Below are positions 48,981 to 58,067 of a stretch of DNA of 64,000 nucleotides, in pieces; the stretch's first letter is position 1, and every line of letters begins with the position of its first letter. The DNA is from Bacteroidales bacterium (GTDB lineage Bacteria > Bacteroidota > Bacteroidia > Bacteroidales > Muribaculaceae): contig SFFL01000004.1 of assembly GCA_004557825.1 (NCBI GenBank), positions 62,001 to 126,000 on the forward strand, read 5' to 3'. The position numbers and the translations under genes were made by a program. The notes beneath the pieces were generated by a model. It had not been told where the DNA came from and made no database searches. It saw only the letters and a program-made list of their open reading frames with translations.

Positions 48981-50651
48981 ATGAAAAATATACGATTCCA
49001 TATAGCATTGTTGGCGCTGGCGGGCGTATGTCTCGGCGCTATGGCCGCAATACCGGCCGGTTACTATAGTTCGGTCGACGGCAAGCGCGATTCAGAGCTG
49101 AAGACGGCTCTGCACAAGCTGCTCTACAATCACACGGAGATTTCATCGTATTGGAATCTACCCGACTATTTCCGCCGCACGGATGTGTATCCCCCGGGCA
49201 ATCAGCGCTACGGGCAGTGGTGGGATATGTATTCCAACATTCCGCTCTACACTGATTCGTTCAACAGGCTTAACCGAGAGCACTCTTTCCCCAAGAGCTG
49301 GTGGGGCGGCAGCGATGAGACTCCCGCGTATGTGGATCTGAATCATCTCTACCCTTCGGAGCGTGAAGCAAATATGGCCAAATCGTATTACCCGCTGGGC
49401 GAGGTGCAGACCCCTGAGTTTGAGAATGGCATCACCACCGTTGGGTCGCCGGTGAGCGGCCAGGGGGGCGGTGCGCGGCAGGTGTTTGAGCCGGCCGACG
49501 AGTATAAGGGCGATTTTGCCCGCACATATTTCTATATGGTCACCTGCTATCAGAATCTCACCTGGCGCTACCAGTATATGGTGAGCAACACCACCTACCC
49601 CACGCTCACTACCTGGGCGTCGGAGCTGCTGCTGCGCTGGAGCCGGGAGGACCCGGTGAGCCAGAAGGAGCTTGATCGTAATGAGCAGGTTTACAGGGTG
49701 CAGGCTAACCGCAATCCGTTTATCGATTTCCCGGAGCTTGCCGAATATATCTGGGGCAACAAGCGGGGCGAGGCTTTCCATCCCACATCGTCGGGTGTGT
49801 CGGGCGAACCGGTGCTGATAACCCCCGTGCAGGATATGGCGCTGGAGTTTGGCGAGACGGCGGTGGATATGTCGAATACGGCATCGCTGCAGATTCGCGG
49901 CGAGTATCTGAAGACCAATCCGCAGCTCACCCTTTCGGGCGCCGACAAGGGAATGTTCTCGCTGGAACGGACGTCGGTGAATGCGTCGGATGTGAACAAG
50001 ACCGACGGCACCTGGGTGCGGGTTACTTACAAGCCTACCTCGGTGGGCGAGCATCAGGCACGCCTGATTGTTTCTGACTATGATGGCTCGAAATCGCGCG
50101 GCATAGCCCTGCGCGGCGAGGGCCTTGCCCGTCCGGAGCTTCACACGCTCACGGCGCTGGCCGCTACCGACGTGACCGACACGCAGTACACGGCGCGCTG
50201 GGAGGAGCCGAAGGATGTGGTGGACTACTACATTGTAACACGCACGGTATATCCCACGAATGCCGAGACTTACCGCGAGGAGCAGATGGCCGAGCAGTGC
50301 AACCTGGTTATCACCGGGTGTCAGCCCGGGTCGCGCGAGAGCTACAGTGTGCAGTCGTCGCGGCTTGGCTTCACTTCGGATCCTTCCAATGAGGTTTATG
50401 TCGACCTACTGGCCGGCATCGATGGCGTGACGGGTGATGCGCAGGCCCCGATGGGATGGCGCATCGACGGCGGTCGCGCGGTGCTGGCGCTGCCTGAGGG
50501 CGCTGTGGTGCGCTCCGTGACGGTATACGACCTGCTTGGCCGCGTAGTGGCCACGATAGCGGAGGCCACCGATGGCGCCGAGCTGCCCGTATCCCCCGGC
50601 GCCTACATTGTTTCCGCTCCCGGTATGGAGCCCCTCTGCCTCCGCTTCTAA
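48981..50651 (+). CDS. Secreted endonuclease I family protein with T9SS sorting tail
   Basis: Exported nuclease of the EndA/NucM family. Signal peptide residues 1-22 (LLALAGVCLGAMAA). The metal-dependent catalytic region includes LNREHSFPKSWWG and VDLNHLYPSEREANMAKSYY, the His and Asn of the beta-beta-alpha metal fold, then QVFEPADEYKGDFARTYFYM. From about residue 270 beta-sandwich segments follow (choice-of-anchor-like and a fibronectin-like part), ending in VTVYDLLGRVVATIAEATDG and PGAYIVSAPGMEPLCLRF, a type A T9SS sorting domain. The 556-residue protein probably degrades extracellular DNA for nutrients; location is inferred from the sorting tail. Confidence 0.88.
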   Translation: MKNIRFHIALLALAGVCLGAMAAIPAGYYSSVDGKRDSELKTALHKLLYNHTEISSYWNLPDYFRRTDVYPPGNQRYGQWWDMYSNIPLYTDSFNRLNREHSFPKSWWGGSDETPAYVDLNHLYPSEREANMAKSYYPLGEVQTPEFENGITTVGSPVSGQGGGARQVFEPADEYKGDFARTYFYMVTCYQNLTWRYQYMVSNTTYPTLTTWASELLLRWSREDPVSQKELDRNEQVYRVQANRNPFIDFPELAEYIWGNKRGEAFHPTSSGVSGEPVLITPVQDMALEFGETAVDMSNTASLQIRGEYLKTNPQLTLSGADKGMFSLERTSVNASDVNKTDGTWVRVTYKPTSVGEHQARLIVSDYDGSKSRGIALRGEGLARPELHTLTALAATDVTDTQYTARWEEPKDVVDYYIVTRTVYPTNAETYREEQMAEQCNLVITGCQPGSRESYSVQSSRLGFTSDPSNEVYVDLLAGIDGVTGDAQAPMGWRIDGGRAVLALPEGAVVRSVTVYDLLGRVVATIAEATDGAELPVSPGAYIVSAPGMEPLCLRF

Positions 50652-50765
50652 TCAATGCATAATGGCAAAGACAGGAGCATAGGAGGCTGCGCGGGGAGGC
50701 GGGGGTGTGAGCCTTGTTGAGTGATCGGCCGTGCACGGCCGATAGCAGGACAAGGCCTACGCGCA
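50652..50765. repeat. Composite repeat cluster (E, A tail, B) after the endonuclease gene
   Basis: Partial family E (atcaatgcataatggcaa), an inverted A tail (AAAGACAGGAGCATAGGAGG), and a family B copy with exact core at 50724-50743 and flanks GCCTTGTTGAGTG and AGCAGGACAAGGCC. Confidence 0.7.
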
Positions 50766-50840
50766 AGCTGGCAGCGGCTTATGCAGAGGAGGTTTCGCGG
50801 CGAGGCCCACGCGAAAGATGGTGGCCGCAGCGGCATAATG

Positions 50841-50879
50841 GCAAGCGCCGCTCCGAAGGTGATTCGGGGCGGCGCTTGC
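50841..50879. terminator. Hairpin between the convergent endonuclease and lpxA genes
   Basis: GCAAGCGCCGC (50841-50851) pairs perfectly with GCGGCGCTTGC (50869-50879); the loop contains a further CGAA/TTCG pairing. It lies between convergent genes and could serve both, though T tracts are weak. Confidence 0.6.
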
Positions 50880-50901
50880 TATATGGGAGGGAGGGGCGGG
50901 G

Positions 50902-51690
50902 TTAGTCGGCGGTGTCGAGGGGGACGGCGACGATTTTGAGGTCGTTGCTGCGGATGAAGCCGGTGATGGCGTCGCGGATGGGGGAGGGGTCGATGTCGGC
51001 TTCGATGCGTCGGAGGGCGTTGAAGACTGAGATGCCGCTCTGGTAAACGTTGCGATAGGCTTTGGCGATGTTGTCGATGTCGTCGTCGGTGAAGCCGTGT
51101 TTGCGCATTACGTAGGCGTTAACGCCGAAGTATGCCACGGGGTTGTGAGCCACGATGATGTATGGGGGCACGTTGCCGGCGATGCGGCATCCGCCTTTAA
51201 TCATAGCCCATTCGCCCACGCGGGAGCCTTCGTGGAGGACGGCGTTGGATGAGAGAATCACGCACTGGCCCAGGTGGCAGTCGCCTGCGATTGTGGCGCC
51301 GTTGCCGATGACAGATCTGCCGGCGATGACGGAGTCGTGGCCGATGTGGGTTTTGGCCATAATGAAGGTGTCGTCGCCGATAGTTGTGGCGCCACCGGCG
51401 TGGATGGAGCGGTTGATGATCGACTGCTCGCGGATGGTGACGTTGTTGCCGACGACGCAGAGCGAGTCGTCGCCTTTGTATCGGAAGTCCTGGGGCTCTG
51501 CAGCCACGATTGCGCCCTGGAATACGCGGCAGTTATTGCCCAGACGGGTGCCGGGCATAAGTGAGGCGTAGGGGTAAATGGTGCAGTTGTCGTCGATTTC
51601 CACATCTTTGTCGATGAACGCGAAGGGGTAGATGGTGACGTCCTTGCCGATTTTGGCGGCGGGGTCTACGTGGGCTAATGGAGAAATCAT
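50902..51690 (-). CDS. lpxA: UDP-N-acetylglucosamine O-acyltransferase (LpxA or close paralogue)
   Basis: Left-handed beta-helix acyltransferase, first step of lipid A synthesis. Hexapeptide repeats are clear (ISPLAHVDPAAKIGKDVTIY, CTIYPYASLMPGTRLGNNCR, VVGNNVTIREQSIINRSIHA). The catalytic context THIGHDSVI carries the two histidines corresponding to His122 and His125 of E. coli LpxA, and the helical C-terminal domain begins AYVMRKHGFTDDDIDNIAKA. Length 262 is exact for the family. A Bacteroidetes genome can carry a second LpxA-like gene beside the lpxC-fabZ fusion; that gene is not seen here, so this could be the paralogue. It follows the efflux operon by 44 bases. Confidence 0.88.
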   Translation of the reverse strand: MISPLAHVDPAAKIGKDVTIYPFAFIDKDVEIDDNCTIYPYASLMPGTRLGNNCRVFQGAIVAAEPQDFRYKGDDSLCVVGNNVTIREQSIINRSIHAGGATTIGDDTFIMAKTHIGHDSVIAGRSVIGNGATIAGDCHLGQCVILSSNAVLHEGSRVGEWAMIKGGCRIAGNVPPYIIVAHNPVAYFGVNAYVMRKHGFTDDDIDNIAKAYRNVYQSGISVFNALRRIEADIDPSPIRDAITGFIRSNDLKIVAVPLDTAD

Positions 51691-51734
51691 GGTATACTGG
51701 TGGGGGAATGGGTTATGTTAAAGAGATGTGGATT

Positions 51735-53123
51735 TCATCGGCCACCGCCAAGGCTCTGGTAGAGGCTGATGATGGTCTGGTCGCGCTGCAGCTCGGTGTT
51801 GAGAGCCGACATCTGTGCCGACAGGAGCGAGGACTGAGCGGTGAGCACTTCAAGATATGTGGTGCGGCCGTCGTAGGCGAGCAGGAGGTTGGTCATATCG
51901 GCTGCCTGGGCGAGCTTCTCGGTCTGCATTTTCAGGAGATCCTGCTTGCGGTTGAGGTTGGAGTAGGCTGTGAGGTAGTCGTTGACTTCGGTGGCGGCGC
52001 TCAGGAGGGTGTATTTGAAGTTGTTGAGCGCCTGCTCCTGCTGCGCTTTTGCGCCTTTGAGGTTGGCGATGTTGGCGCCGCGTGAGAAGAGGGGAGCTGA
52101 GAGCTGACCGGCCAGCTGGATGAACCATTTACCGGGGTTGGAAATCATACTGCCCAGGAGGTTGGTGAAACCGCCGTTGGAGGAGATAGTGAGGGAGGGG
52201 TAGAAGTTGGCGCGGGCGGAGTTGGTGGCGTAGTAAGCTGCGGCGAGGCGCTGCTCGGCCACGCGGACGTCGGGGCGCATAGCGAGTTCACGCATAGGGA
52301 TACCGTCGCGGAGAATCTGCGGGTTGCCCAGACGGGCGTCGGGCGAGATGGTCCAGGTCTGGGGCTGCACATTGAGCAGGAGCGACATGGAGTTGTTGGC
52401 TTTGTCGAGGCCTGTTTCGAGGTCGGTGATCTGGGCGAGAATCTGGTAGTACTGGGCTTCGCTCTGCACCACTGCAGCTTCGGTGACGCGGCCTGCTTCC
52501 TTGAAGTCGCGCATAGTTTGCACGCTCTGCTTCCAGATTTCGGCGGTCTGGCGGGAGAGATTGAGCTGCGATTCGAGTACGGCGATGGAGTAGTAGCAGG
52601 AAGCTACGGCGCCGATAATCTGCGAGCGCACGGCCTGCTGATAGTCGAGCTGCATATCAAGGGCGGCCTGAGCGGCGCGCTTGCGGTTGAGGGTCTTGGC
52701 GAAGACGTCGATTTCCCAGGAGATGGCCAGAGGAATCTGGTAGGTCCAGGTCATTTCCGAGCCGGGAACTTTGTATTTTGCGCCGGCACCGTTGGGGTTG
52801 AGTGCAACGGCGGGGAGGTAGCTGAGTTTGGCGCCGAGGAGATTGGCCTTAGCCACTTCCACGTTGAGGCGTGCGTTGTCGAGGTCGACATTCTGAGTCA
52901 GGGCACGGTTGATGAGGTCGACGAGCACCGGGTCGGTGAACACCTGCTGCCATTTGAGGTTGCCGAAGGCCGTGGAGTCGGGGGCCGATTTGAGTGCTTC
53001 GGCATACTCTTTGGTCTGCGGGTCGTCCTGCGGCATCTCGAATTTATTGTAGATGTGGCAGGCGCTGAGCGAGGAGATGAGCACCAGAGCAGCGGCGGCG
53101 ACAATTATATTTTTGAGTTTCAT
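51735..53123 (-). CDS. RND efflux outer-membrane factor lipoprotein (TolC/OprM family)
   Basis: Outer-membrane channel of a tripartite efflux pump. Lipoprotein signal with LSAC at residues 19-22. The two TolC-type helical repeats are visible (ALTQNVDLDNARLNVEVAKA ... and MRPDVRVAEQRLAAAYYATN, the latter typical of OprM/NodT members) with long helices between. 462 residues is normal. It follows the RND transporter gene by 97 bases in an operon with the adaptor gene upstream. Confidence 0.92.
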   Translation of the reverse strand: MKLKNIIVAAAALVLISSLSACHIYNKFEMPQDDPQTKEYAEALKSAPDSTAFGNLKWQQVFTDPVLVDLINRALTQNVDLDNARLNVEVAKANLLGAKLSYLPAVALNPNGAGAKYKVPGSEMTWTYQIPLAISWEIDVFAKTLNRKRAAQAALDMQLDYQQAVRSQIIGAVASCYYSIAVLESQLNLSRQTAEIWKQSVQTMRDFKEAGRVTEAAVVQSEAQYYQILAQITDLETGLDKANNSMSLLLNVQPQTWTISPDARLGNPQILRDGIPMRELAMRPDVRVAEQRLAAAYYATNSARANFYPSLTISSNGGFTNLLGSMISNPGKWFIQLAGQLSAPLFSRGANIANLKGAKAQQEQALNNFKYTLLSAATEVNDYLTAYSNLNRKQDLLKMQTEKLAQAADMTNLLLAYDGRTTYLEVLTAQSSLLSAQMSALNTELQRDQTIISLYQSLGGGR

Positions 53124-53220
53124 ACTTTTACTGAAATGTATTGTAAGCGGGCCGGCCGGAATCGCAGGAGTGAAGGCGGCCGGCGCCGCGGTGAAATTAG
53201 GTCAGAGGTCAGAAGTCTGA

Positions 53221-56200
53221 TTAGTGGGCGTACTGCTCGATTTCGCTTTCTACGCCGCCGTTGTCGGTGTCTTTCCACTTGATGGGAGAAATCTTCTCCT
53301 GGATGAGCTGGAAGATCACGAACAGTGCGGGCACGAAGAAAATCTGGAGAATCATACCGATGAGCATACCGCCGATGGAGCCTACGCCGAGGGCGCGGTT
53401 GCCGTTGGCGCCTACACCGGATGCGAACATCATGGGGAGCAGACCGATAATCAGGGCCATAGAGGTCATCAGAATGGGTCGCAGACGGGCAGCGGCGCCG
53501 GAGATGGCGGCGTTGAGCACCGACATGCCGGTGCGACGGCGCTCGAGGGCGAACTCAACGATAAGAATGGCGTTCTTGGCCAACAGACCGATAAGCATAA
53601 TCAGCGCAATCTGCAGGTAGATGTTGTTGGTGATTCCAAACATCTGAGCGAAGATGAAGGAGCCCATCAGACCGAAGGGTATCGAGAGGATAACGGCCCA
53701 GGGGAGGATGTAGCTTTCATACTGTGCCGAGAGCAGGAGGTAGACGAAGAGGAGGCAGAGGCCGAAGATCACGGCTGTGGTGCTGCCGGTGCTGCTGCCG
53801 CCTTCCTCGCGGGTCATACCGGAGTATTCGTAGCCGTAGCCCTGGGGAAGAGTCTCGCGGGCCACGCGCTCCACGGCTGCCAGAGCCTGGCCGGAGGAGT
53901 AGCCTTGTGCGGGGTTACCGGTGACGGCAATCGACTGGAAGAGGTTGAATCGGGTGAGCAGGTCAGGACCGTAGATCTTCTGGAGGGTAACGAAGTTCTC
54001 CAGCGAAGCCATTTTGCCGGAAGCTGAGCGCACCTTGATATTCTTGAGCGACTCCATCGACACGCGCGACTGCGGGGGTGCCTGCATCATCACACGGTAG
54101 ATCTTACCGAAGCGGTTGAAGTTCGACACGTACATAGAGCCGAAGTAGCCCTGCATCGTGGAAAGAATCTGCGATGTGGAGAGGCCGGCCTGCTGTGCCT
54201 TTGCGGCGTCGATGTCAATCTTATACTGCGGGAAGGTGGGGTTGAAGGTGGTGTAGGCCTGGGCGATTTCGGGCTGTGCGTTGAGCTGAGCCAGGAATCC
54301 CTGCACTACGGCGAAGAACTGGTTGATGTCGCCGCCGGTCTTGTCCTGCATCTTGAGCTCGAAACCGTTGGTCACGGAGTAGCCGGTAATCATAGGAGGC
54401 GCGAATGCAATAACACGGCCGTCCTTTACAAGCTGGCTCGACATACCATAGAACTGGCCGATGATGGCGTCGACGTTCTCGGTCTTCATATTACGCTTCG
54501 ACCAGTCTTTGAGCTTGACGATGAATGTACCGTAGGTAGGACCGGCGCCGGCGATGAATGAGTAACCGTCAATCATCTGGCGGTATTCCACGGCGGGGAT
54601 GGTGCTCAGAAGCTTGTCGACTTTCTCAAGCACTTCCTGAGTGCGCTCCTGCGATGTGCCCGGGGGCATATCCACCATCACGAAGAATGTACCGGTATCT
54701 TCGTTAGGCACCAGGGCGGATGGCGTTTTGTTCATAAGGAATACGAGCAGGGCGGTGGCAACCACCACTGTGCAGATGGATGTGATCTTATGACTGGTGA
54801 AGAAGCTTACCAGACGACGGTAGCCGCCGAGCATCTTCTCATACATTTTCTCGAATGCTTCCTTGAAGCTCTTTGTGAAGAGGCCCCACACGGTGAGCAC
54901 GGCGAAGAGCACTGCGATGATGCCTTTGAGGATGCTGTGGAAGTCGAACCATCCGAGCACCATAAATGTGATGGTGGCGCAGAGCAGGGCGACAGTGCCC
55001 AGGGGGAGCCAGAGTGTCTCCCAGGAGGATTTCACACGCTGAGCCATAGCCTGGCCGGCAGCCTTGTAGGCATCGCCGATGCGCTCGCCCAGCGAGGGGG
55101 TGTTGCCTTCAGCATCTTTGTGGGGCTTCAGGAAGAGGGCGCAGAGGGCCGGGGAGAGGGTAAGGGCGTTGAGCGCGGAGAAGCCGATGGCGATGGCCAT
55201 GGTGAGGCCGAACTGCTGGTAGAAGATACCTGCGGTGCCGGGCATGAATGACACGGGGATGAACACGAGCATCATGACCAGGGTGATGGAGATGATGGCG
55301 GTGCCGATTTCGCTCATGGCGTCGATGGCAGCTTTGCGCGAGGATTTATATCCGGCATCGAGCTTGGCGTGGACTGCCTCGACCACCACAATGGCGTCGT
55401 CGACCACAATGGCGATTGCGAGCACGAGGGCCGAGAGGGTGATGAGGTTGAGCGAGAAGCCGATGATCTTAAGCACGAAGAATGTACCCACAAGAGCCAC
55501 CGGGATGGCGATGGCGGGGATGAGGGTGGAGCGGATATCGCCCAGGAATACGTAAACCACGAAGAACACGAGGATGAATGCCTCGATGAGGGTGTGGATT
55601 ACCTTATTGATAGAAGCGTAGAGGAAGTCGTTGTTGTTCATCGGCACGGCGAAGTGCAGGCCATCGGGGAGGTCCTTGGCAAGTTCGTCGACCTGAGCAA
55701 GACAGTCGTTGATAATCTGTGTGGCGTTGGAGCCGGCGGTCTGGAACACGATTGCCATAGTGCCGGGGTGGCCGTTGAGCGAGGAGGAGTAGTCGTAGGT
55801 GACTTTGCCCAGCTCGATGTCGGCCACATCCTTCAGGCGCAGCAGTGTGCCGTCGGCGTTGGCGCGGATCACGATGTTCTCGAATTCCTGGGGGGTCTCG
55901 TAGCGGCCGCGGTATCTCAGGGTGTACTGGAAGGACTGGTTGCCCTGGGCGCCGAACTGGCCGGGGGCTGCCTCGACGTTCTGGTCTTTAAGCGCGGCGG
56001 CCACGTCGGTGGGGTTGAGACCGTACTGGGCCATCACCTCGGGTTTGATCCAGATACGCATGGAGTAATCACCGCCGAACGACATGACATCGCCCACGCC
56101 CTGCACACGCTGGAGCACGGGGATGATGTTGATCTTCATATAGTTGTCGAGGAATTCTCCGTCGTATGCTTCGGAGGTGGAGTAGAGGGCCACGCCCACA

Positions 56201-56613
56201 AGCATAGAGCTTTGGCGCTTCTGGGTGAGCACGCCCACCTGGGTAACTTCGGCGGGCAGAAGGTTCTGAGCCTTAGCCACACGGTTCTGCACATCCACGG
56301 CAGCCATATCGGGGTCGAAGCCCTGCTGGAAGTGCACGTTGATGGTGGCCATACCGTTGTTGGTGGCTGTGGATTCGATGTATGTCATACCTTCGGCGCC
56401 GTTGATCGATTCCTCGAGAGGAGCAATCACGGAGTTGAGCACAGCCTGTGCGTTGGCGCCGTTATAGGTGGTTGATACCGCAATGGTAGGGGGGGCGATG
56501 TCGGGGTACTGCGTGATAGGCAGCGACGACAGGCCGATTAAACCGAGCAGCACGATGAAGATGGAGATCACCGTCGAAAGCACCGGCCGGTTAATAAAGG
56601 TGTCGAGCTTCAT
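53221..56613 (-). CDS. RND multidrug efflux transporter (AcrB/HAE1 type) with extra membrane segment
   Basis: Proton-driven inner-membrane pump. Start MKLDTFINRPVLSTVISIFI and motifs ALVLAIAIVVDDAIVVVEAV (with the proton-relay Asp pair) and LTLSPALCALFLKP are classical HAE1. Length is 1130 residues versus about 1040 for AcrB. The extra part lies after FLKP near residue 495: a charged stretch and then two hydrophobic segments (LWLPLGTVALLCATITFMVL and ILKGIIAVLFAVLTVWGLF) before the normal second half begins near 605. This suggests 14 rather than 12 helices. It is the middle gene of the operon with adaptor and outer-membrane factor. Substrate range unknown. Confidence 0.93.
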   Translation of the reverse strand: MKLDTFINRPVLSTVISIFIVLLGLIGLSSLPITQYPDIAPPTIAVSTTYNGANAQAVLNSVIAPLEESINGAEGMTYIESTATNNGMATINVHFQQGFDPDMAAVDVQNRVAKAQNLLPAEVTQVGVLTQKRQSSMLVGVALYSTSEAYDGEFLDNYMKINIIPVLQRVQGVGDVMSFGGDYSMRIWIKPEVMAQYGLNPTDVAAALKDQNVEAAPGQFGAQGNQSFQYTLRYRGRYETPQEFENIVIRANADGTLLRLKDVADIELGKVTYDYSSSLNGHPGTMAIVFQTAGSNATQIINDCLAQVDELAKDLPDGLHFAVPMNNNDFLYASINKVIHTLIEAFILVFFVVYVFLGDIRSTLIPAIAIPVALVGTFFVLKIIGFSLNLITLSALVLAIAIVVDDAIVVVEAVHAKLDAGYKSSRKAAIDAMSEIGTAIISITLVMMLVFIPVSFMPGTAGIFYQQFGLTMAIAIGFSALNALTLSPALCALFLKPHKDAEGNTPSLGERIGDAYKAAGQAMAQRVKSSWETLWLPLGTVALLCATITFMVLGWFDFHSILKGIIAVLFAVLTVWGLFTKSFKEAFEKMYEKMLGGYRRLVSFFTSHKITSICTVVVATALLVFLMNKTPSALVPNEDTGTFFVMVDMPPGTSQERTQEVLEKVDKLLSTIPAVEYRQMIDGYSFIAGAGPTYGTFIVKLKDWSKRNMKTENVDAIIGQFYGMSSQLVKDGRVIAFAPPMITGYSVTNGFELKMQDKTGGDINQFFAVVQGFLAQLNAQPEIAQAYTTFNPTFPQYKIDIDAAKAQQAGLSTSQILSTMQGYFGSMYVSNFNRFGKIYRVMMQAPPQSRVSMESLKNIKVRSASGKMASLENFVTLQKIYGPDLLTRFNLFQSIAVTGNPAQGYSSGQALAAVERVARETLPQGYGYEYSGMTREEGGSSTGSTTAVIFGLCLLFVYLLLSAQYESYILPWAVILSIPFGLMGSFIFAQMFGITNNIYLQIALIMLIGLLAKNAILIVEFALERRRTGMSVLNAAISGAAARLRPILMTSMALIIGLLPMMFASGVGANGNRALGVGSIGGMLIGMILQIFFVPALFVIFQLIQEKISPIKWKDTDNGGVESEIEQYAH

Positions 56614-56669
56614 TTCTTTTTGTGAGTGAAATTAGCGATAATGTGGGGGAATAATGCCGGTGGCCGGGC

Positions 56670-57869
56670 TTATTTTGCGGCCTGCTGGGCCTGGGCTGCC
56701 TGAGCTGCCTGGGCGGCTGCGTCGACGGGCTTGATTACCATATCGGGGCGCACTTTCGAGCCTACGCCTTCAACCACAACGCGCTGGCCGGGGGTAAGAC
56801 CGGAGGTGACGATGAAGTTCTGGCCGTCGTTGACGGGAGATACGGTGATGGGGGTGCTGACGGTCTTGTTGGAGTCGTTGAGCACATATACGAAGCGGCG
56901 GTCCTGCACCTCAAATGTGGCGCGCTGGGGCACTGTGATTACGTTCTCGGCGCGGTTGGGAATCAGAATCTGGCCTGTGGAGCCTGAGCGGAGGATGCCG
57001 TCGGGGTTGTTGAAGCGAGCGCGCACCGAAGCGGAGCCGGTCTGCGGGTCGATAACGCCCGACACGGTGGCTACCTTGCCTTCGAGGGGGTAGACAGAGC
57101 CGTCGGCGAGGCGGAGCTGCACTGCGGGCATAGCTGCGATGGCAGCGCCGAGCGAGCGGTTGCCGCCGGTGAGGGCGAGCACATCTTTCTCGGTGAGCGA
57201 GAAGTAGGCGAATACCTCGGAGTTGTCGCTGATGGTGGTCAGGGCGGGCTGCATCGAGGGTGAGGCCAGGGTGCCTTCACGGTTGGGGATGGAGCCTACG
57301 TAGCCCGAAACGGGAGCGGTGACCTGGGTGTAGCTCAGGTTCTTGCGGGCCGAGGTGAGGGCAGCCTGCGCGGTGGCCAGCTGGCTTTTTGCTGTGGCGA
57401 GCTGGTTCTGGGCGAGCTGGTATTCGTAGTCGGAGATAATGTTCTTGTCGTAGAGGAGCTTCTTGTTGTCGGCGGTGAGTTTGGCCGAGTTTACAGCGGT
57501 CTGGGCCGAGTTTACCTGAGCCTGGGCCTGCTCAACGGCGGCCTGGAATGTAACCTGGTCGAGGGTGAAGAGCACCTGGCCCTTCTTTACGTACTGGCCT
57601 TCGTCGACGAGCACGCGTGTAACGAAACCTGAAACGAGGGGGCGGACATCGACGTCGACTTTACCTTTGATAGTGGCGGCGTATGCCGATGAGAGGTCGG
57701 AAGAGCCGTTTGCCACGGTGATAACTCCAAGCTCGGGAGTCTGGTTCTGCATAGCAGCCATAGCAGCGGCGGCATCGCCCTTGCCGGAGCAGGCAGAAAG
57801 CGCGAGCAGAGCTGCCGAGAGGCCGGTGAGAGAAGCTACACGGCCAATTTTGCTGGTGAATGTTTTCAT
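56670..57869 (-). CDS. RND efflux periplasmic adaptor lipoprotein (AcrA/MexA family)
   Basis: Links the inner-membrane pump to the outer-membrane factor. With the ATG at 57869 (MKTFTSKIG) there are 399 residues; the extension to 57914 reaches the promoter and is rejected. Lipoprotein signal ends LALSACSGKG. Order of domains: lipoyl half (VDVRPLVSGFVTRVLVDEGQ, VKKGQVLFTLD), a long alpha-hairpin (AAVEQAQAQVNSAQTAVNSA), second lipoyl half (YTQVTAPVSGYVGSIPNREG), beta-barrel and membrane-proximal domain. The tail is an Ala/Gln run (AAQAAQAAQAQQAAK). It is the first gene of the efflux operon. Confidence 0.93.
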   Translation of the reverse strand: MKTFTSKIGRVASLTGLSAALLALSACSGKGDAAAAMAAMQNQTPELGVITVANGSSDLSSAYAATIKGKVDVDVRPLVSGFVTRVLVDEGQYVKKGQVLFTLDQVTFQAAVEQAQAQVNSAQTAVNSAKLTADNKKLLYDKNIISDYEYQLAQNQLATAKSQLATAQAALTSARKNLSYTQVTAPVSGYVGSIPNREGTLASPSMQPALTTISDNSEVFAYFSLTEKDVLALTGGNRSLGAAIAAMPAVQLRLADGSVYPLEGKVATVSGVIDPQTGSASVRARFNNPDGILRSGSTGQILIPNRAENVITVPQRATFEVQDRRFVYVLNDSNKTVSTPITVSPVNDGQNFIVTSGLTPGQRVVVEGVGSKVRPDMVIKPVDAAAQAAQAAQAQQAAK

Positions 57870-57911
57870 CTCTAAATTTATGATGTAGTGTATAATATGC
57901 GTAAATCGGTG

Positions 57912-57919
57912 CAAAATTA
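57912..57919 (-). promoter_or_regulatory. -7 promoter box for the RND efflux operon
   Basis: TAATTTTG on the minus strand matches TAnnTTTG, 42 bases before the adaptor ATG at 57869. No local regulator gene is adjacent. Confidence 0.45.
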
Positions 57920-57994
57920 CGGAATTTCTACCCCTCGAAATATGATAAATATCATATCACCGAAGTTTTTAACATTATTTAATCACGGGCTGCT

Positions 57995-58060
57995 CCGCCC
58001 CCGGATGGCCTGCCCCGGATGGCCCCGCTCAGATAGGCTTGCACGTGGATGGGCGGCGGG
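57995..58060. repeat. Partial family A words in the gap before nhaC
   Basis: CCCCGGATGGCC occurs twice in tandem (around 58000-58024), resembling the inverse start of family A, next to GGGCGGCGGGG words. The core and tail are missing, so this is a degraded or partial copy. Confidence 0.35.
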
Positions 58061-58067
58061 GTGCTGC

